Below are positions 49,038 through 58,871 of a stretch of 64,000 bases of DNA, one piece after another. Source of the stretch: Clostridia bacterium (GTDB taxonomy: Bacteria; Bacillota; Clostridia; Oscillospirales; CAG-272). The DNA is taken from the NCBI GenBank assembly GCA_017399105.1, contig JAFQEJ010000053.1, forward strand, positions 1-64,000. Reading direction: 5' to 3'. The notes beneath the pieces were generated by a model that was not told where the DNA came from, did no database searches, and saw only the letters and a program-made list of their open reading frames with translations. Numbering within the stretch: position 1 is the stretch's first letter; every line of letters begins with the position of its first letter. The position numbers were made by a program, and so were the translations under genes.

Positions 49038-49496
49038 ATGAAAACAAAGAGACAAAAGAAGATCCTCGAGATCATCTCGGAGCACAGCATCGAAACACAG
49101 GATGAGCTGATCAGCAAACTCAGAGAATCCGGTTACGACGTGACCCAGGCAACCGTCTCCCGTGATATCAAGGAGCTGAAGCTGATTAAGGCAGCTACCG
49201 ATGACAACACCTATCAATATGTCGTCTCTCAGCCTCAGAATGATGATCTGCGTGTACTTTCAAAATACCGCAGCCTGCTGCGTGATACGGTGACAAACAT
49301 CGATCATGCCTGCAATCTTGTTGTTATTAAAACCTTCTCGGGAATGGCACAGGGCGCCGCTGCTGCTCTGGATGCCATGTCTGTCAGTGAGGTTGTGGGA
49401 AGCATTGCCGGTGACGACACCATTCTCGCTGTTATGCGCAGTGAAGCGGAAGCTGCCGAATTCACCGTAAAGCTCGGTGAGATCATTGGCAAATGA
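49038..49496 (+). CDS. argR: Arginine repressor ArgR/AhrC
   Basis: A 152-residue hexameric repressor and activator of arginine metabolism. The N-terminal winged helix reads KRQKKILEIISEHSIETQDEL and the recognition region YDVTQATVSRDIKELKLIK. The C-terminal arginine-binding and oligomerisation domain ends with VVGSIAGDDTILAVMRSE, whose GDDT residues contact arginine. In Firmicutes it commonly precedes recN, as here (15 nt). Confidence 0.95.
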   Translation: MKTKRQKKILEIISEHSIETQDELISKLRESGYDVTQATVSRDIKELKLIKAATDDNTYQYVVSQPQNDDLRVLSKYRSLLRDTVTNIDHACNLVVIKTFSGMAQGAAAALDAMSVSEVVGSIAGDDTILAVMRSEAEAAEFTVKLGEIIGK

Positions 49497-49511
49497 GAGG
49501 CGGTGTGTTCA

Positions 49512-51212
49512 ATGTTAACTTCACTACACATCGAAAATATCGCTGTCATCAAATGTGCGGATATCGATTTCACACAAGGATTTACTGTGCTTACGGGAGA
49601 AACAGGTGCAGGTAAGTCTATCATCATTGACTCGATCAATCTGCTTCTTGGTGCTCGCGGTGCAAAAGAGTTGATACGCACAGGCGAGAGCAGTGCACTT
49701 GTCTCTGCATGCTTTACAGATTTTAGCGCAGCAGTACTTGACGAACTCGTTAATCTTGGAATCAGTCCGGATGAAGACGGAATGCTCTATCTTCAGCGTA
49801 CACTCAATGCTGACGGAAAAGGGCAGACACGTCTTAACGGCAGGGTTATTCCCTCCTCGCTGCAGCGTGATATCGGCAGACTGCTCATGAGCATTCACGG
49901 TCAGCATGATAACCAGGCGTTGTTGGTACCTGCCAATCACATCGGTATTCTTGATAGCTTTGCTGATCTTGAAAATATTATTTCCGATTACAAAATATCA
50001 TACGACAGCATGCAAGCAATACTTGCCGAAATTACATCTCTTACAAAAAACGAACAGGAAAAGGCGCGTCTTTCCGAGCTTCTCGCATATCAGATCAAAG
50101 ATATCGACGCAGCAAAACTCAAGTCCGGTGAAGAAGAGCTTCTCACCGCACAGAGAAAGCGTATTCAGAATCTTGAAAAGATCACAAAAAATACAAATCT
50201 TGTCTACCGCGCACTCTATCGCAACGAAAAGGGTGCATCTGCCAGTGAGCTGATTAAGCGTGCGCAGGCGTCCCTTGATAATTTAGTGGAAGAAATTCCC
50301 GAAGCAGCAGCATATTCTTCACGACTGGAGGAGGTCATCTGCGAGCTGGAGGATATCGCCGAAAGTGTTCGCGCTTGCGCAGATGCGGATGTGGATGATC
50401 CAACCGCACTTCTTAACCGTATAGAAAGCAGACTCGATACCATCTCGAAACTACAGAGAAAATATGGTGCGACAGTGGAGGATATTCTCGCCTACCGTGA
50501 AAAATCCATGCGAGAACTTCAGGCAATCGAGGGGGCGGAAGAGCGGCTTGATGAATTGAACAAGGAGCTGGCGAAGGTGCGTGCAGTTGTCATGGAGAAG
50601 GCTTCGGTCATCCATGATAAGCGCGTTGAATCGGCGAAGCTTCTTGAGCACCGAGTGATGGAAGAGCTTGCATTCCTTGAGATGGGAAAAGTAAAGTTCG
50701 AAGCTTCCATTTCTTCCATAAAGGAAGATGAGCCCGAAGCGTGTAATAAGCTCGGCGTTGATGCGGTGGAATTTCTCATAGCCACAAATGCAGGCGATCC
50801 TCCGAAGCCACTTGCCAAAATAGCTTCCGGCGGTGAGCTGTCACGTATCATGCTGGCACTCAAAAATGTACTTGCGGATAAGGAGAGCACCGGAACATCC
50901 ATTTTTGATGAAGTAGATGTCGGCGTATCCGGCAAAACCGCTCAGAAAATCGGTATTCTGCTGAAGAACACCTCAGCCTCCACGCAGGTAATCTGTATCA
51001 CGCATTCCGCACAGATTGCCGCACTTGCAGATTCTCACCTTCTCATCACAAAGCGAGAGAAGGAAGGAAGAGTTGAAACCTCGGTTGCAGCACTCGGAAG
51101 AGAGCAGCGCATATCAGAAATTGCCCGCATTATGGGCGGTGCTACCATTACAGACAATCTGATGAAAACCGCCGGCGAAATGCTCGACGCCTCTCAGAAT
51201 GAAAAAAAATAA
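49512..51212 (+). CDS. recN: DNA repair protein RecN
   Basis: A 566-residue SMC-like ATPase for double-strand-break repair. Walker A is TGETGAGKSIIIDSINLLLG (residues of about 29-48), the ABC signature is ASGGELSRIMLALK and Walker B is TSIFDEVDVGVSGKTAQ. A coiled-coil region lies between. The start is ATG 49512, 8 nt after AGGCGG, in preference to the GTG at 49503. The order argR-recN is typical. The next gene, tyrS, starts 23 nt later. Confidence 0.95.
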   Translation: MLTSLHIENIAVIKCADIDFTQGFTVLTGETGAGKSIIIDSINLLLGARGAKELIRTGESSALVSACFTDFSAAVLDELVNLGISPDEDGMLYLQRTLNADGKGQTRLNGRVIPSSLQRDIGRLLMSIHGQHDNQALLVPANHIGILDSFADLENIISDYKISYDSMQAILAEITSLTKNEQEKARLSELLAYQIKDIDAAKLKSGEEELLTAQRKRIQNLEKITKNTNLVYRALYRNEKGASASELIKRAQASLDNLVEEIPEAAAYSSRLEEVICELEDIAESVRACADADVDDPTALLNRIESRLDTISKLQRKYGATVEDILAYREKSMRELQAIEGAEERLDELNKELAKVRAVVMEKASVIHDKRVESAKLLEHRVMEELAFLEMGKVKFEASISSIKEDEPEACNKLGVDAVEFLIATNAGDPPKPLAKIASGGELSRIMLALKNVLADKESTGTSIFDEVDVGVSGKTAQKIGILLKNTSASTQVICITHSAQIAALADSHLLITKREKEGRVETSVAALGREQRISEIARIMGGATITDNLMKTAGEMLDASQNEKK

Positions 51213-51235
51213 CAGATATATAAAGGAGTATTACC

Positions 51236-52459
51236 ATGGGACTTTACCAGGAATTTCTCGACCGCGGCCTCATCGCCCAGTCGACCAACGAAGAAGAAGT
51301 AGCGAAAATGCTTGACGGCGAGCCGATAACCTTCTACATCGGCTTTGACCCTACTGCAGACAGCCTTCATGTCGGTCACTTTATGCAGATGAAGATTATG
51401 GCACACATGCAGCAGGCAGGTCACAGACCTATTGCCATCTTCGGCGGCGGTACCGCAATGATCGGCGACCCTTCCGGCAAGACTGATATGCGCAAGATGA
51501 TGACCAAGGAGACCATCGCGCACAACATCGAATGCTTCAAGCAGCAAATGGCAAAATTCATCGATATCTCTGATGGAAAAGCACTTTTTGTCAACAACGG
51601 CGACTGGCTGCTCAACCTCAATTATGTAGATTTTCTTCGCGACGTAGGTGTTCATTTCTCTGTTAATCGCATGCTTACAGCAGAATGCTACAAGAAACGT
51701 CTTGAGACCGGTTTGACCTTCCTCGAATTCAACTACATGCTCATGCAGAGCTACGACTTCTACAAGCTGCATCAGGATTACGGCTGTAAGCTCGAGCTTG
51801 GCGGCGATGATCAGTGGTCAAACATCATCGGCGGTGTTGAGCTTGTCAGAAGAAAAACAGGTCACGATGTATACGGTATGACCTTCAAGCTCCTCACCAA
51901 CAGCGAGGGCAAGAAGATGGGTAAAACCGAAAAGGGTGCTGTGTGGCTTGATCCCCAAAAGACACCTCCTTATGAATTCTTCCAGTACTGGCGTAATATT
52001 GGCGACGCTGATGTCATAAACTGCATGAAGATGCTCACTTTCCTTTCACTTGACGAGATCAACGAATACGCCAAGCTGGAAGGCAGTGACATCAACCGCG
52101 CCAAGGAAACTCTGGCATATGAAGTCACTAAGCTTATTCATGGTGAAGCGGAAGCAAATCGCGCCCTCGAAACCGCAAGACAGGTCTTTGTTGCCGGCGG
52201 TATTTCTGCCGATATGCCTACAACCGAGCTTTCAGCTGACGATTTCATCGACGGTAAGGTAAGCGTGGTCGACATGCTTATTAAAGCAAAGCTTGCCCCC
52301 TCCAAGGGAGAAGCAAAGCGCCTTATCCAGCAGGGCGGCGTTGCTGTTAACGACAAGAAGGTAGAAAAGTTTGACGATACTCTTACTGCAGAGGATTTTG
52401 CATCCGATGTAATCGTCAAGAAGGGAAAGAAGATTTATCACAGATTTATCTTTAGCTGA
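51236..52459 (+). CDS. tyrS: Tyrosyl-tRNA synthetase
   Basis: A 407-residue class I synthetase. The HIGH-type motif is [12 protein letters not shown]. The KMSKS equivalent is [15 protein letters not shown], a form usual in this TyrRS subtype. [15 protein letters not shown] and [13 protein letters not shown] line the tyrosine pocket. The C-terminal S4 domain is [25 protein letters not shown] lies upstream. Unlike most Firmicutes tyrS genes it has no T-box leader, since the intergenic space is 23 nt. Confidence 0.97.
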   Translation: MGLYQEFLDRGLIAQSTNEEEVAKMLDGEPITFYIGFDPTADSLHVGHFMQMKIMAHMQQAGHRPIAIFGGGTAMIGDPSGKTDMRKMMTKETIAHNIECFKQQMAKFIDISDGKALFVNNGDWLLNLNYVDFLRDVGVHFSVNRMLTAECYKKRLETGLTFLEFNYMLMQSYDFYKLHQDYGCKLELGGDDQWSNIIGGVELVRRKTGHDVYGMTFKLLTNSEGKKMGKTEKGAVWLDPQKTPPYEFFQYWRNIGDADVINCMKMLTFLSLDEINEYAKLEGSDINRAKETLAYEVTKLIHGEAEANRALETARQVFVAGGISADMPTTELSADDFIDGKVSVVDMLIKAKLAPSKGEAKRLIQQGGVAVNDKKVEKFDDTLTAEDFASDVIVKKGKKIYHRFIFS

Positions 52460-52495
52460 TATCAATTGCAACATTTTTCGGAAGGAGCAGCCTGC

Positions 52496-53413
52496 ATGAT
52501 TATTCATGAAAAAATTGAACATCATTTGCAAGAGCTAGAAGCATGTGGAAGAATCACCGTTAAATTCGGCGTGCCGCTTTCAGAATATTGCACGTTTCGT
52601 ATCGGAGGCATCGCAGATATAGCGGTGCATCCGACCGACGAGGCTGCTCTGACCGATGTTCTTTCATATTTTTCAAAAAACGAGATCCCCTTTGTCATTA
52701 TTGGCAACGGAAGCAATGTACTTTTTGCTGATGAGGGGGTCAGCGGAGCTGTTGTCTTTACAGATAAGTTGTCTGCTATAAACTGCAGCGGTACTGTGAT
52801 TACAGCAGGCGCAGGTGCTCCGTTGACTCTGACATCATCGATTGCCGGTCGAAATGGTCTTGCCGGATTGGAATTTGCTTACGGAATTCCCGGTTCCATT
52901 GGCGGTGCTGTCTTTATGAATGCAGGAGCTTACGGCGGCGAAATGTCAGATGTTGTTGTCGAAACAAGATGTTATAACGCAAAGACAGGAAAAATCATTA
53001 CAGTCAAAGGTGACGAACATGCTTTTGGATATCGTGAATCCTGCTTTAAGAAAAACAGCATGACAATACTGTCAACAACAATACAGCTTAAAGAGAGCGA
53101 CCCTTCAGAAATTAAACTAAAAATGAATGAATACATGCGTGCAAGAAGTGAAAAACAGCCTTTGGAATATCCAAATGCAGGCAGTGTATTCAAGCGTTAT
53201 CCCGGATATTATACCGGAAAATTAATTGAAGATTTAGGTCTGAAGGGATACCGTATCGGCGGCGCGGAGATTTCTCAAAAGCATGCCGGCTTTATCGTCA
53301 ATCGCGATCATGCTACTGCGGACGATGTTTTGGAATTAATCGCCTACATCAAAGAACAGATAAAAAAAGCACACGGAATCGAGCTTGAATGTGAGATCCG
53401 TTATATCGTTTAA
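52496..53413 (+). CDS. murB: UDP-N-acetylenolpyruvoylglucosamine reductase
   Basis: A 305-residue FAD enzyme that reduces UDP-GlcNAc-enolpyruvate to UDP-MurNAc in peptidoglycan precursor synthesis. FAD-binding landmarks are PFVIIGNGSNVLFADEGV and GIPGSIGGAVFMNAGAYGGE. The catalytic Ser lies in NAGSVFKRYP and the proton-relay part in KGYRIGGAEISQKHAGFIVN. The Tyr-containing C-terminal extension of type I MurB is absent, so it is a type II enzyme. ATG 52496 has GGAAGGAG 8 nt upstream. It precedes rapZ by 19 nt. Confidence 0.95.
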   Translation: MIIHEKIEHHLQELEACGRITVKFGVPLSEYCTFRIGGIADIAVHPTDEAALTDVLSYFSKNEIPFVIIGNGSNVLFADEGVSGAVVFTDKLSAINCSGTVITAGAGAPLTLTSSIAGRNGLAGLEFAYGIPGSIGGAVFMNAGAYGGEMSDVVVETRCYNAKTGKIITVKGDEHAFGYRESCFKKNSMTILSTTIQLKESDPSEIKLKMNEYMRARSEKQPLEYPNAGSVFKRYPGYYTGKLIEDLGLKGYRIGGAEISQKHAGFIVNRDHATADDVLELIAYIKEQIKKAHGIELECEIRYIV

Positions 53414-53432
53414 AATACCGAGAGGGAAGTAT

Positions 53433-54308
53433 ATGGAGTTTATCGTACTGACAGGATTATCCGGAGCAGGCAAATCTCAGGCGGAAAATGTTCTTGAGGA
53501 TCTCGGCTACTATTGCATCGACAACATGCCGGTACTGCTGATTCCGAAATTTGTTGAGATTTACACCCAAACACCGGGAAAATCCTCTAATGTCGCATTT
53601 ATCATTGATACACGCGGCGAAAATGAATTTGATACCATGCTCACCGAGATTCAGCATCTGAAATCGTCCGGGTATAATTGCCGCACGTTCTTTCTCGACT
53701 GTGAGACCAAGGTTATCATTAATCGCTACAAAGAAACGCGCAGAATCCATCCTCTCGTTACCGTAAAAAATATCTCTATGAGCGAAGCGGTTGAAACAGA
53801 ACGCAGATTGCTTTCCGGAGTCAAGGAGAGCGCGGATTTTGTCATTGATACGTCCTATCTCACCGTAGCACAGCTTCGCGAAAAAATCTCTGCTATCCTG
53901 CTTTCGGATACAAACAAGCACATTGTTGTAACATGCATGTCTTTTGGATTTAAGTATGGAATTGCAGGAGAGGCTGATCTTGTATTCGATGTGCGCTGTA
54001 TGCCGAATCCGTTCTATATTGAAGAACTGAAAAACAAAACAGGTCTTGACAAAGAAGTTTACGAATATGTATTTTCTTTTAAGAAGACCACCGATTTTAT
54101 TCAAAAGCTCTTTGATATGATCGATTATCTCCTTCCCCTTTATATCGAAGAGGGAAAATCACAGCTCACAATTGCAATTGGCTGTACCGGCGGAAAGCAT
54201 CGCTCGGTTGCCATTGCAGAAGCACTCAATGCTCATCTGAAAGAGCTGGAAATCAATACTCTCGCTGTGCATAGAGATATTATCAAAAAAACGTTGACAG
54301 ATAAATGA
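53433..54308 (+). CDS. rapZ: RNase adapter / nucleotide-binding protein RapZ (YvcJ)
   Basis: A 291-residue P-loop protein. Walker A is TGLSGAGKSQAE near residue 8. ENVLEDLGYYCIDNMPVLL and the C-terminal AIGCTGGKHRSVAIAEAL are family signatures. In E. coli, RapZ controls glmS mRNA through sRNA. In B. subtilis YvcJ affects competence. ATG 53433 has GAGAGGGAAG upstream. It lies 16 nt before whiA. The usual partner yvcK is absent between them. Confidence 0.93.
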   Translation: MEFIVLTGLSGAGKSQAENVLEDLGYYCIDNMPVLLIPKFVEIYTQTPGKSSNVAFIIDTRGENEFDTMLTEIQHLKSSGYNCRTFFLDCETKVIINRYKETRRIHPLVTVKNISMSEAVETERRLLSGVKESADFVIDTSYLTVAQLREKISAILLSDTNKHIVVTCMSFGFKYGIAGEADLVFDVRCMPNPFYIEELKNKTGLDKEVYEYVFSFKKTTDFIQKLFDMIDYLLPLYIEEGKSQLTIAIGCTGGKHRSVAIAEALNAHLKELEINTLAVHRDIIKKTLTDK

Positions 54309-54324
54309 TCGGAGGCAAAGTATT

Positions 54325-55245
54325 TTGTCTTATTCCAAGGAATTGAAGAGTGAGCTCTGTGTTTCGGTAAAAACAACCTTCAAATCGAAATGCTGCCGTA
54401 GTGCACTTCTTACGGGCCTCCTCCTCTTTACCAATACATTTACCCACGAAAAAATAAAAAGCATAACCGAATCAGAATCGGTTGCCAAGCTGACAATCAA
54501 GTTGCTGAAAGAGTTCGGATTAACACCTAACCTTTACGAAACAGAAAAGAAAAATGACGGCGAAATTTATTTAAATTATAAAATTACCGTTCCTGTAAGA
54601 CGCGAGGTTGAATCACTGATTAAAGAATTGGGATATGGCTCAGACGAACCGCTCGATCACATCAAGCGCGAACTGATTACATGCGATAAGTGCAGTCATG
54701 CGCTGATTATGGGAGCATTTCTTGCCGGCGGCTTTGTTAATCCTCCTGAAAATGCCTATCATCTGGAGATTACAACGTCCAATGAAGCGCTTTGCCGCGA
54801 CTTTGCCGATTATCTCAGTGAGTGTGGACTTCCTGCTAAGGTTACAACAAGAAAGAGCAGTAGCCTCGTTTATTATAAAGAAAGCGCCGGAATTGAAGAT
54901 TTCCTTTCCTACATAGGATCGCAGAAGGCGCTCTTTGATCTGATGAATGTAAAAATCTTCCGCGATCTGCGAAATAATGCCAACCGTGCAGCTAACTGCG
55001 ATGCTGCTAATATTGACAAGGTTATTTCGGCATCCAAGCTGCATATAGAATCGATAAAAATGCTGATCGAAGACGGTAGAATAGAACTGCTTTCAAGTGA
55101 TCTTCGCATGACTGCAATGCTTCGCCTTGAAAATAGCGAAGCTACCCTAGCCGAACTTGCCGCTCTTCACGATCCGCCTATAACCAAATCGGGCGTCAAT
55201 CATCGGCTTAAGAAAATAATAGAATTTGCAAACGGACAAAAATAA
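54325..55245 (+). CDS. whiA: WhiA-family transcriptional regulator
   Basis: A 306-residue regulator with an N-terminal LAGLIDADG-type homing-endonuclease-like domain (AFLAGGFVNPPENAYHLEI) and a C-terminal helix-turn-helix (TLAELAALHDPPITKSGVNHRLKKI). In Firmicutes WhiA affects cell division and metabolism. The start is TTG at 54325, with GGAGG 9 nt upstream. It directly follows rapZ as in other Firmicutes, and dnaE follows at 58 nt. Confidence 0.94.
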   Translation: MSYSKELKSELCVSVKTTFKSKCCRSALLTGLLLFTNTFTHEKIKSITESESVAKLTIKLLKEFGLTPNLYETEKKNDGEIYLNYKITVPVRREVESLIKELGYGSDEPLDHIKRELITCDKCSHALIMGAFLAGGFVNPPENAYHLEITTSNEALCRDFADYLSECGLPAKVTTRKSSSLVYYKESAGIEDFLSYIGSQKALFDLMNVKIFRDLRNNANRAANCDAANIDKVISASKLHIESIKMLIEDGRIELLSSDLRMTAMLRLENSEATLAELAALHDPPITKSGVNHRLKKIIEFANGQK

Positions 55246-55303
55246 ACAACAACGCCCGGAAAGGCGATTATAGGAGAGCTTGCCCCAGCAAGTCAAGATA
55301 ATA

Positions 55304-58300
55304 ATGTCGGATTTTGTTCATCTTCATCTTCATAGTGAATATAGCCTCCTTGACGGTGCCTGCCGAATCAAAGATATCGCAGCCGCCGCCAAAGCTCAGG
55401 GGCACAGCGCCGTTGCAATCACCGATCACGGCGCCATGTACGGCGTCGTCGATTTTTATAAAGCATGTACAGAGGCAGGTGTCAAGCCTATCATCGGCTG
55501 TGAGGTATATGTGGCTCCCCGTACCCGATTTGACAAAACGCATGAGAAGGATACTAAGCCAAATCACCTTGTGCTTCTTGTAAAGAACGAGATTGGTTAC
55601 AAAAATCTGACCTATATGGTATCTGCAGGCTTCACTGAGGGCTTCTATAACCGCCCACGCATCGACATTGAGCTGTTGAAGGAGCACAGTGAAGGCTTAA
55701 TTGCGCTCTCTGCATGCCTTGGCGGGTATATTCCTCAGCAAATTCTGAAAGGAAATCTCGAGGAAGCAAAGCGCCACGCACTTGAGATGAAGGGGATTTT
55801 CGGTGTAGGGAACTATTATCTAGAGCTTCAGGATCACGGAATAGAAGGGCAGGATCAGGTCAATCTCGCACTTGCATCTATGTCAGAAGAGCTCGATGTC
55901 CCGCTTGTTGCTACCAATGATGTGCACTATATTCGCCGTGCCGATGCCGATACACAGGCGATTCTCATGTGTATCCAAACCAATACACAGATATCCGACG
56001 GTCGCCCGCTCGGCTTCGAAACCGACGAGTTTTATTATAAATCAACCGAGGAAATGACCGCGCTCTTCGGAAAATACAAGGGTGCCATCGATAACACTGT
56101 CAAAATCGCTGAAATGTGCCAATACGATTTTGATTTTAAAACGCTTTATAAGCCAAAATACGAAGCTCCGGACGGCAAAACCTCCAAGGCGTACCTGCGC
56201 GAACTTACACTGAAGGGACTCGACGAAAAAATCGAAGCGGGTTTAATCAAGTTAGATGATAACAGAAAGCGTGAGGATTATAAGCTTCGCGTCGAATATG
56301 AGCTGATGGTCATAGCCAACATGGGTTACTGTGATTATTATCTCATTGTCTGGGATTTTATCAACTACGCCAAAACCAACAATATTCCCACAGGCCCCGG
56401 CAGAGGATCGGGTGCAGGAAGCCTTGTGGCATATCTGATCGGAATAACCGAGATCGACTCCATCAAGTATGATCTTCTTTTCGAGCGCTTTCTCAATCCG
56501 GAGCGAGTCAGTATGCCCGATTTTGATACCGACTTCTGTTATGACCGACGTGATGAAGTCATACGATATGTTGCAGAAAAGTACGGCTCGGATCATGTAG
56601 CCCAGATTATCACATTTGGTACAATGGCAGCCAGAGCTGCTGTAAGAGATGTGGGACGCGCTCTCGGTATGCCGATATCTGAGGTTGATACCGTTGCAAA
56701 GCTGATTCCGCAGAAGCTGGGTGTCACCATTGCCGATGCCCTTGAAACCAAAGAACTGCGTGAGCTTTATGATTCCGATGTGAAGGTGAAAAATCTGATC
56801 GATATCGCCTTGGCCGTTGAAGGAATGCCGCGCCATGCATCTACACATGCAGCCGGTGTTGTAATTACCGATCGTCCGATCTGCGAATATGTCCCCCTTG
56901 CCTGCAACAACGATACAGTTGTTACTCAATTTGATATGGATACCGTCGCGGCACTCGGACTGCTGAAGTTCGATTTTCTCGCACTGCGTTATCTTACCAT
57001 TATATCTGATACCGAAAAGCTGATTCGAAAGCGTCAGCGTGATTTTGATATTCAAAAAATTCCGACAGATGATGAGGAAACCTTCCGTCTGGTCAGCGAA
57101 GGCAAAACAGACGGCGTATTTCAGCTTGAATCGAGCGGTATGAAACAAATGCTCACGCTCTTCCGACCGCAGAGCATTGAAGATATCATGATTGCGATTG
57201 CTCTCTATCGTCCCGGTCCGATGGACTCGATTCCGAAATTTGTTGAGAACCGCGCCGACCGATCGAAGATCAAATATAAAATCGATAAAATCAAGGAAAT
57301 TCTCGACCCGACCTGCGGCTGCATTATTTATCAGGAGCAGGTTATGCAGATCTTCCGCCGGGTGGCTAACTATTCATACGGAAGAGCGGATATTGTTCGC
57401 AAAGCCATGTCTAAAAAGAATTCCGAAGTTCTTGAAAAGGAACGCGATGCATTCCTGAAGGGCGCCAAGAGTAACTGCGTCGATGTCGAAGCTGCCTCCG
57501 AGCTGTTTGATGAGATGGCAGGCTTTGCAAAGTATGCCTTTAATAAGAGCCATGCTGCTGCTTATGGACTCGTTTCATATCGTACAGCCTATCTTAAAAC
57601 CCACTATACCGCTGAGTATTTTGCATCTTTGCTCAGCTCAGTGCTCGGAAATTCCACAAAGATGTCCGAATATATCTCGGAAGCATCTCATTACGGAATC
57701 AGCACACTGCCGCCGGACATTAACGAAAGTGATCGCGGCTTCTCAGTTGTGTCGGGAAATATCAGATTCGGTCTTCTCGCACTGAAAAACGTGGGAGGAA
57801 ACTTCATCGATGCTGTTATTACCGAGCGGAAACGCCGTCCCTTTGATTCCTTTAATGATTTCGTATCCCGCATGGCGGGGCGCGATCTTAATAAACGTCA
57901 GGCAGAAGCACTCATCACCTGCGGTGCCTTCGACAGTCTTGGTGTTTTCAGAAGCCGTCTTATGGCAGTTTATGAGAAAATCATCGATGCCGAGTCGGGT
58001 AAGCTTCGAAGTAACATTTCAGGGCAGGTTGATCTCTTCGCAAGCGGGAGTATATCTTCCAATAAGCCCGAGCAATACGATTATCCCAATATCCCCGAGT
58101 TCTCTTTTAAAGAAAAGCTTACGCTGGAAAAACAAAGTTCCGGTCTGTATTTCTCGGGGCATATTCTCGATGATTATACCGAAAGCATTGCGGCAGCAGG
58201 TGTCATGCCGATTTCTCAGATTATCGCAGCTTTCAGCGATGGTTCGGAAACATACGGCACAATCAAGGACAAGCAGGTTGTCAGCATTGCGGGACTTGTC

Positions 58301-58861
58301 ATCAGAAGGATTAATAAAACTACCAAAAATGGCGATGCTATGGCTTTTGTTACGCTGGAAGACCGCTTCGGCGAGATCGAACTGATTGTATTCCCGAAGG
58401 TGCTTGATGCTTACAGTGAGCTGTTTGTTTATGATGAACCGTTGTTGATCAAGGGTGAAGTAAACACCGGCGGAAGCGACGATGTAAAGCTGATCGTTCG
58501 CTCTGCAGAACCGCTCCTCGACAATGCATCCTTCAAAAAGAGAAGCGCTCAGTCTGCTGTTCATACTCAAAATCAGCAAAGATCAACAGATGAGCAGACC
58601 GGATACCGTCAGCAAACGCCTGTGCAGCCTCAGCAGCCAAAGCTTCCGACACTTTATATCAAGCTTCCTGACATGAAAGGCGATGTTTTTAACCATGTCG
58701 TCAACCTTCTGGAGATTTTTGAAGGTGTCATACCTGTTGTATTTTATGATCAGTCAACAGAGAAGTATATTAAAGCAAACACACTCTCTTGTGATCTCAC
58801 CGAGTATGTATTCAAACAGCTCGAGTTGACAGCAGGAAGAGGTAATGTTGTTGTAAAATAA
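55304..58861 (+). CDS. dnaE: DNA polymerase III alpha subunit (DnaE)
   Basis: A 1185-residue replicative polymerase. The N-terminal PHP domain keeps its metal residues (VHLHLHSEYSLLDG, ITDHGAMYG, GCEVYVAP and VATNDVHYI), suggesting proofreading-type activity. The palm has GPGRGSGAGSLVAYLIGIT and the acidic pair in MPDFDTDFCY. The YRPGPMDSIPKF and KKNSEVLEKERDAF stretches form fingers. A Gln-rich linker (QQRSTDEQTGYRQQTPVQPQQ) follows an OB fold near the C-terminus. ATG 55304 gives the canonical MSDFVHLHLH start, but its ribosome binding site is weak. A TTG at 55280 has AGGAG only 3 nt upstream. A short hairpin CTTGC/GCAAG lies between. Confidence 0.96.
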   Translation: MSDFVHLHLHSEYSLLDGACRIKDIAAAAKAQGHSAVAITDHGAMYGVVDFYKACTEAGVKPIIGCEVYVAPRTRFDKTHEKDTKPNHLVLLVKNEIGYKNLTYMVSAGFTEGFYNRPRIDIELLKEHSEGLIALSACLGGYIPQQILKGNLEEAKRHALEMKGIFGVGNYYLELQDHGIEGQDQVNLALASMSEELDVPLVATNDVHYIRRADADTQAILMCIQTNTQISDGRPLGFETDEFYYKSTEEMTALFGKYKGAIDNTVKIAEMCQYDFDFKTLYKPKYEAPDGKTSKAYLRELTLKGLDEKIEAGLIKLDDNRKREDYKLRVEYELMVIANMGYCDYYLIVWDFINYAKTNNIPTGPGRGSGAGSLVAYLIGITEIDSIKYDLLFERFLNPERVSMPDFDTDFCYDRRDEVIRYVAEKYGSDHVAQIITFGTMAARAAVRDVGRALGMPISEVDTVAKLIPQKLGVTIADALETKELRELYDSDVKVKNLIDIALAVEGMPRHASTHAAGVVITDRPICEYVPLACNNDTVVTQFDMDTVAALGLLKFDFLALRYLTIISDTEKLIRKRQRDFDIQKIPTDDEETFRLVSEGKTDGVFQLESSGMKQMLTLFRPQSIEDIMIAIALYRPGPMDSIPKFVENRADRSKIKYKIDKIKEILDPTCGCIIYQEQVMQIFRRVANYSYGRADIVRKAMSKKNSEVLEKERDAFLKGAKSNCVDVEAASELFDEMAGFAKYAFNKSHAAAYGLVSYRTAYLKTHYTAEYFASLLSSVLGNSTKMSEYISEASHYGISTLPPDINESDRGFSVVSGNIRFGLLALKNVGGNFIDAVITERKRRPFDSFNDFVSRMAGRDLNKRQAEALITCGAFDSLGVFRSRLMAVYEKIIDAESGKLRSNISGQVDLFASGSISSNKPEQYDYPNIPEFSFKEKLTLEKQSSGLYFSGHILDDYTESIAAAGVMPISQIIAAFSDGSETYGTIKDKQVVSIAGLVIRRINKTTKNGDAMAFVTLEDRFGEIELIVFPKVLDAYSELFVYDEPLLIKGEVNTGGSDDVKLIVRSAEPLLDNASFKKRSAQSAVHTQNQQRSTDEQTGYRQQTPVQPQQPKLPTLYIKLPDMKGDVFNHVVNLLEIFEGVIPVVFYDQSTEKYIKANTLSCDLTEYVFKQLELTAGRGNVVVK

Positions 58862-58871
58862 AGGTGGTATT

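Noticed and set aside
51213-51235. T-box leader before tyrS
   Set aside because: Only 23 nt separate recN and tyrS, so there is no room for a T-box.
55280-55303. Upstream TTG start for dnaE
   Set aside because: The AGGAG spacing is 3 nt, and the ATG at 55304 gives the family-standard N-terminus MSDFVHLHLH, so it is kept only as an alternative.
56252-57148. Minus-strand open frame of 298 codons inside dnaE
   Set aside because: Shadow frame opposite conserved polymerase motifs. No ribosome binding site.
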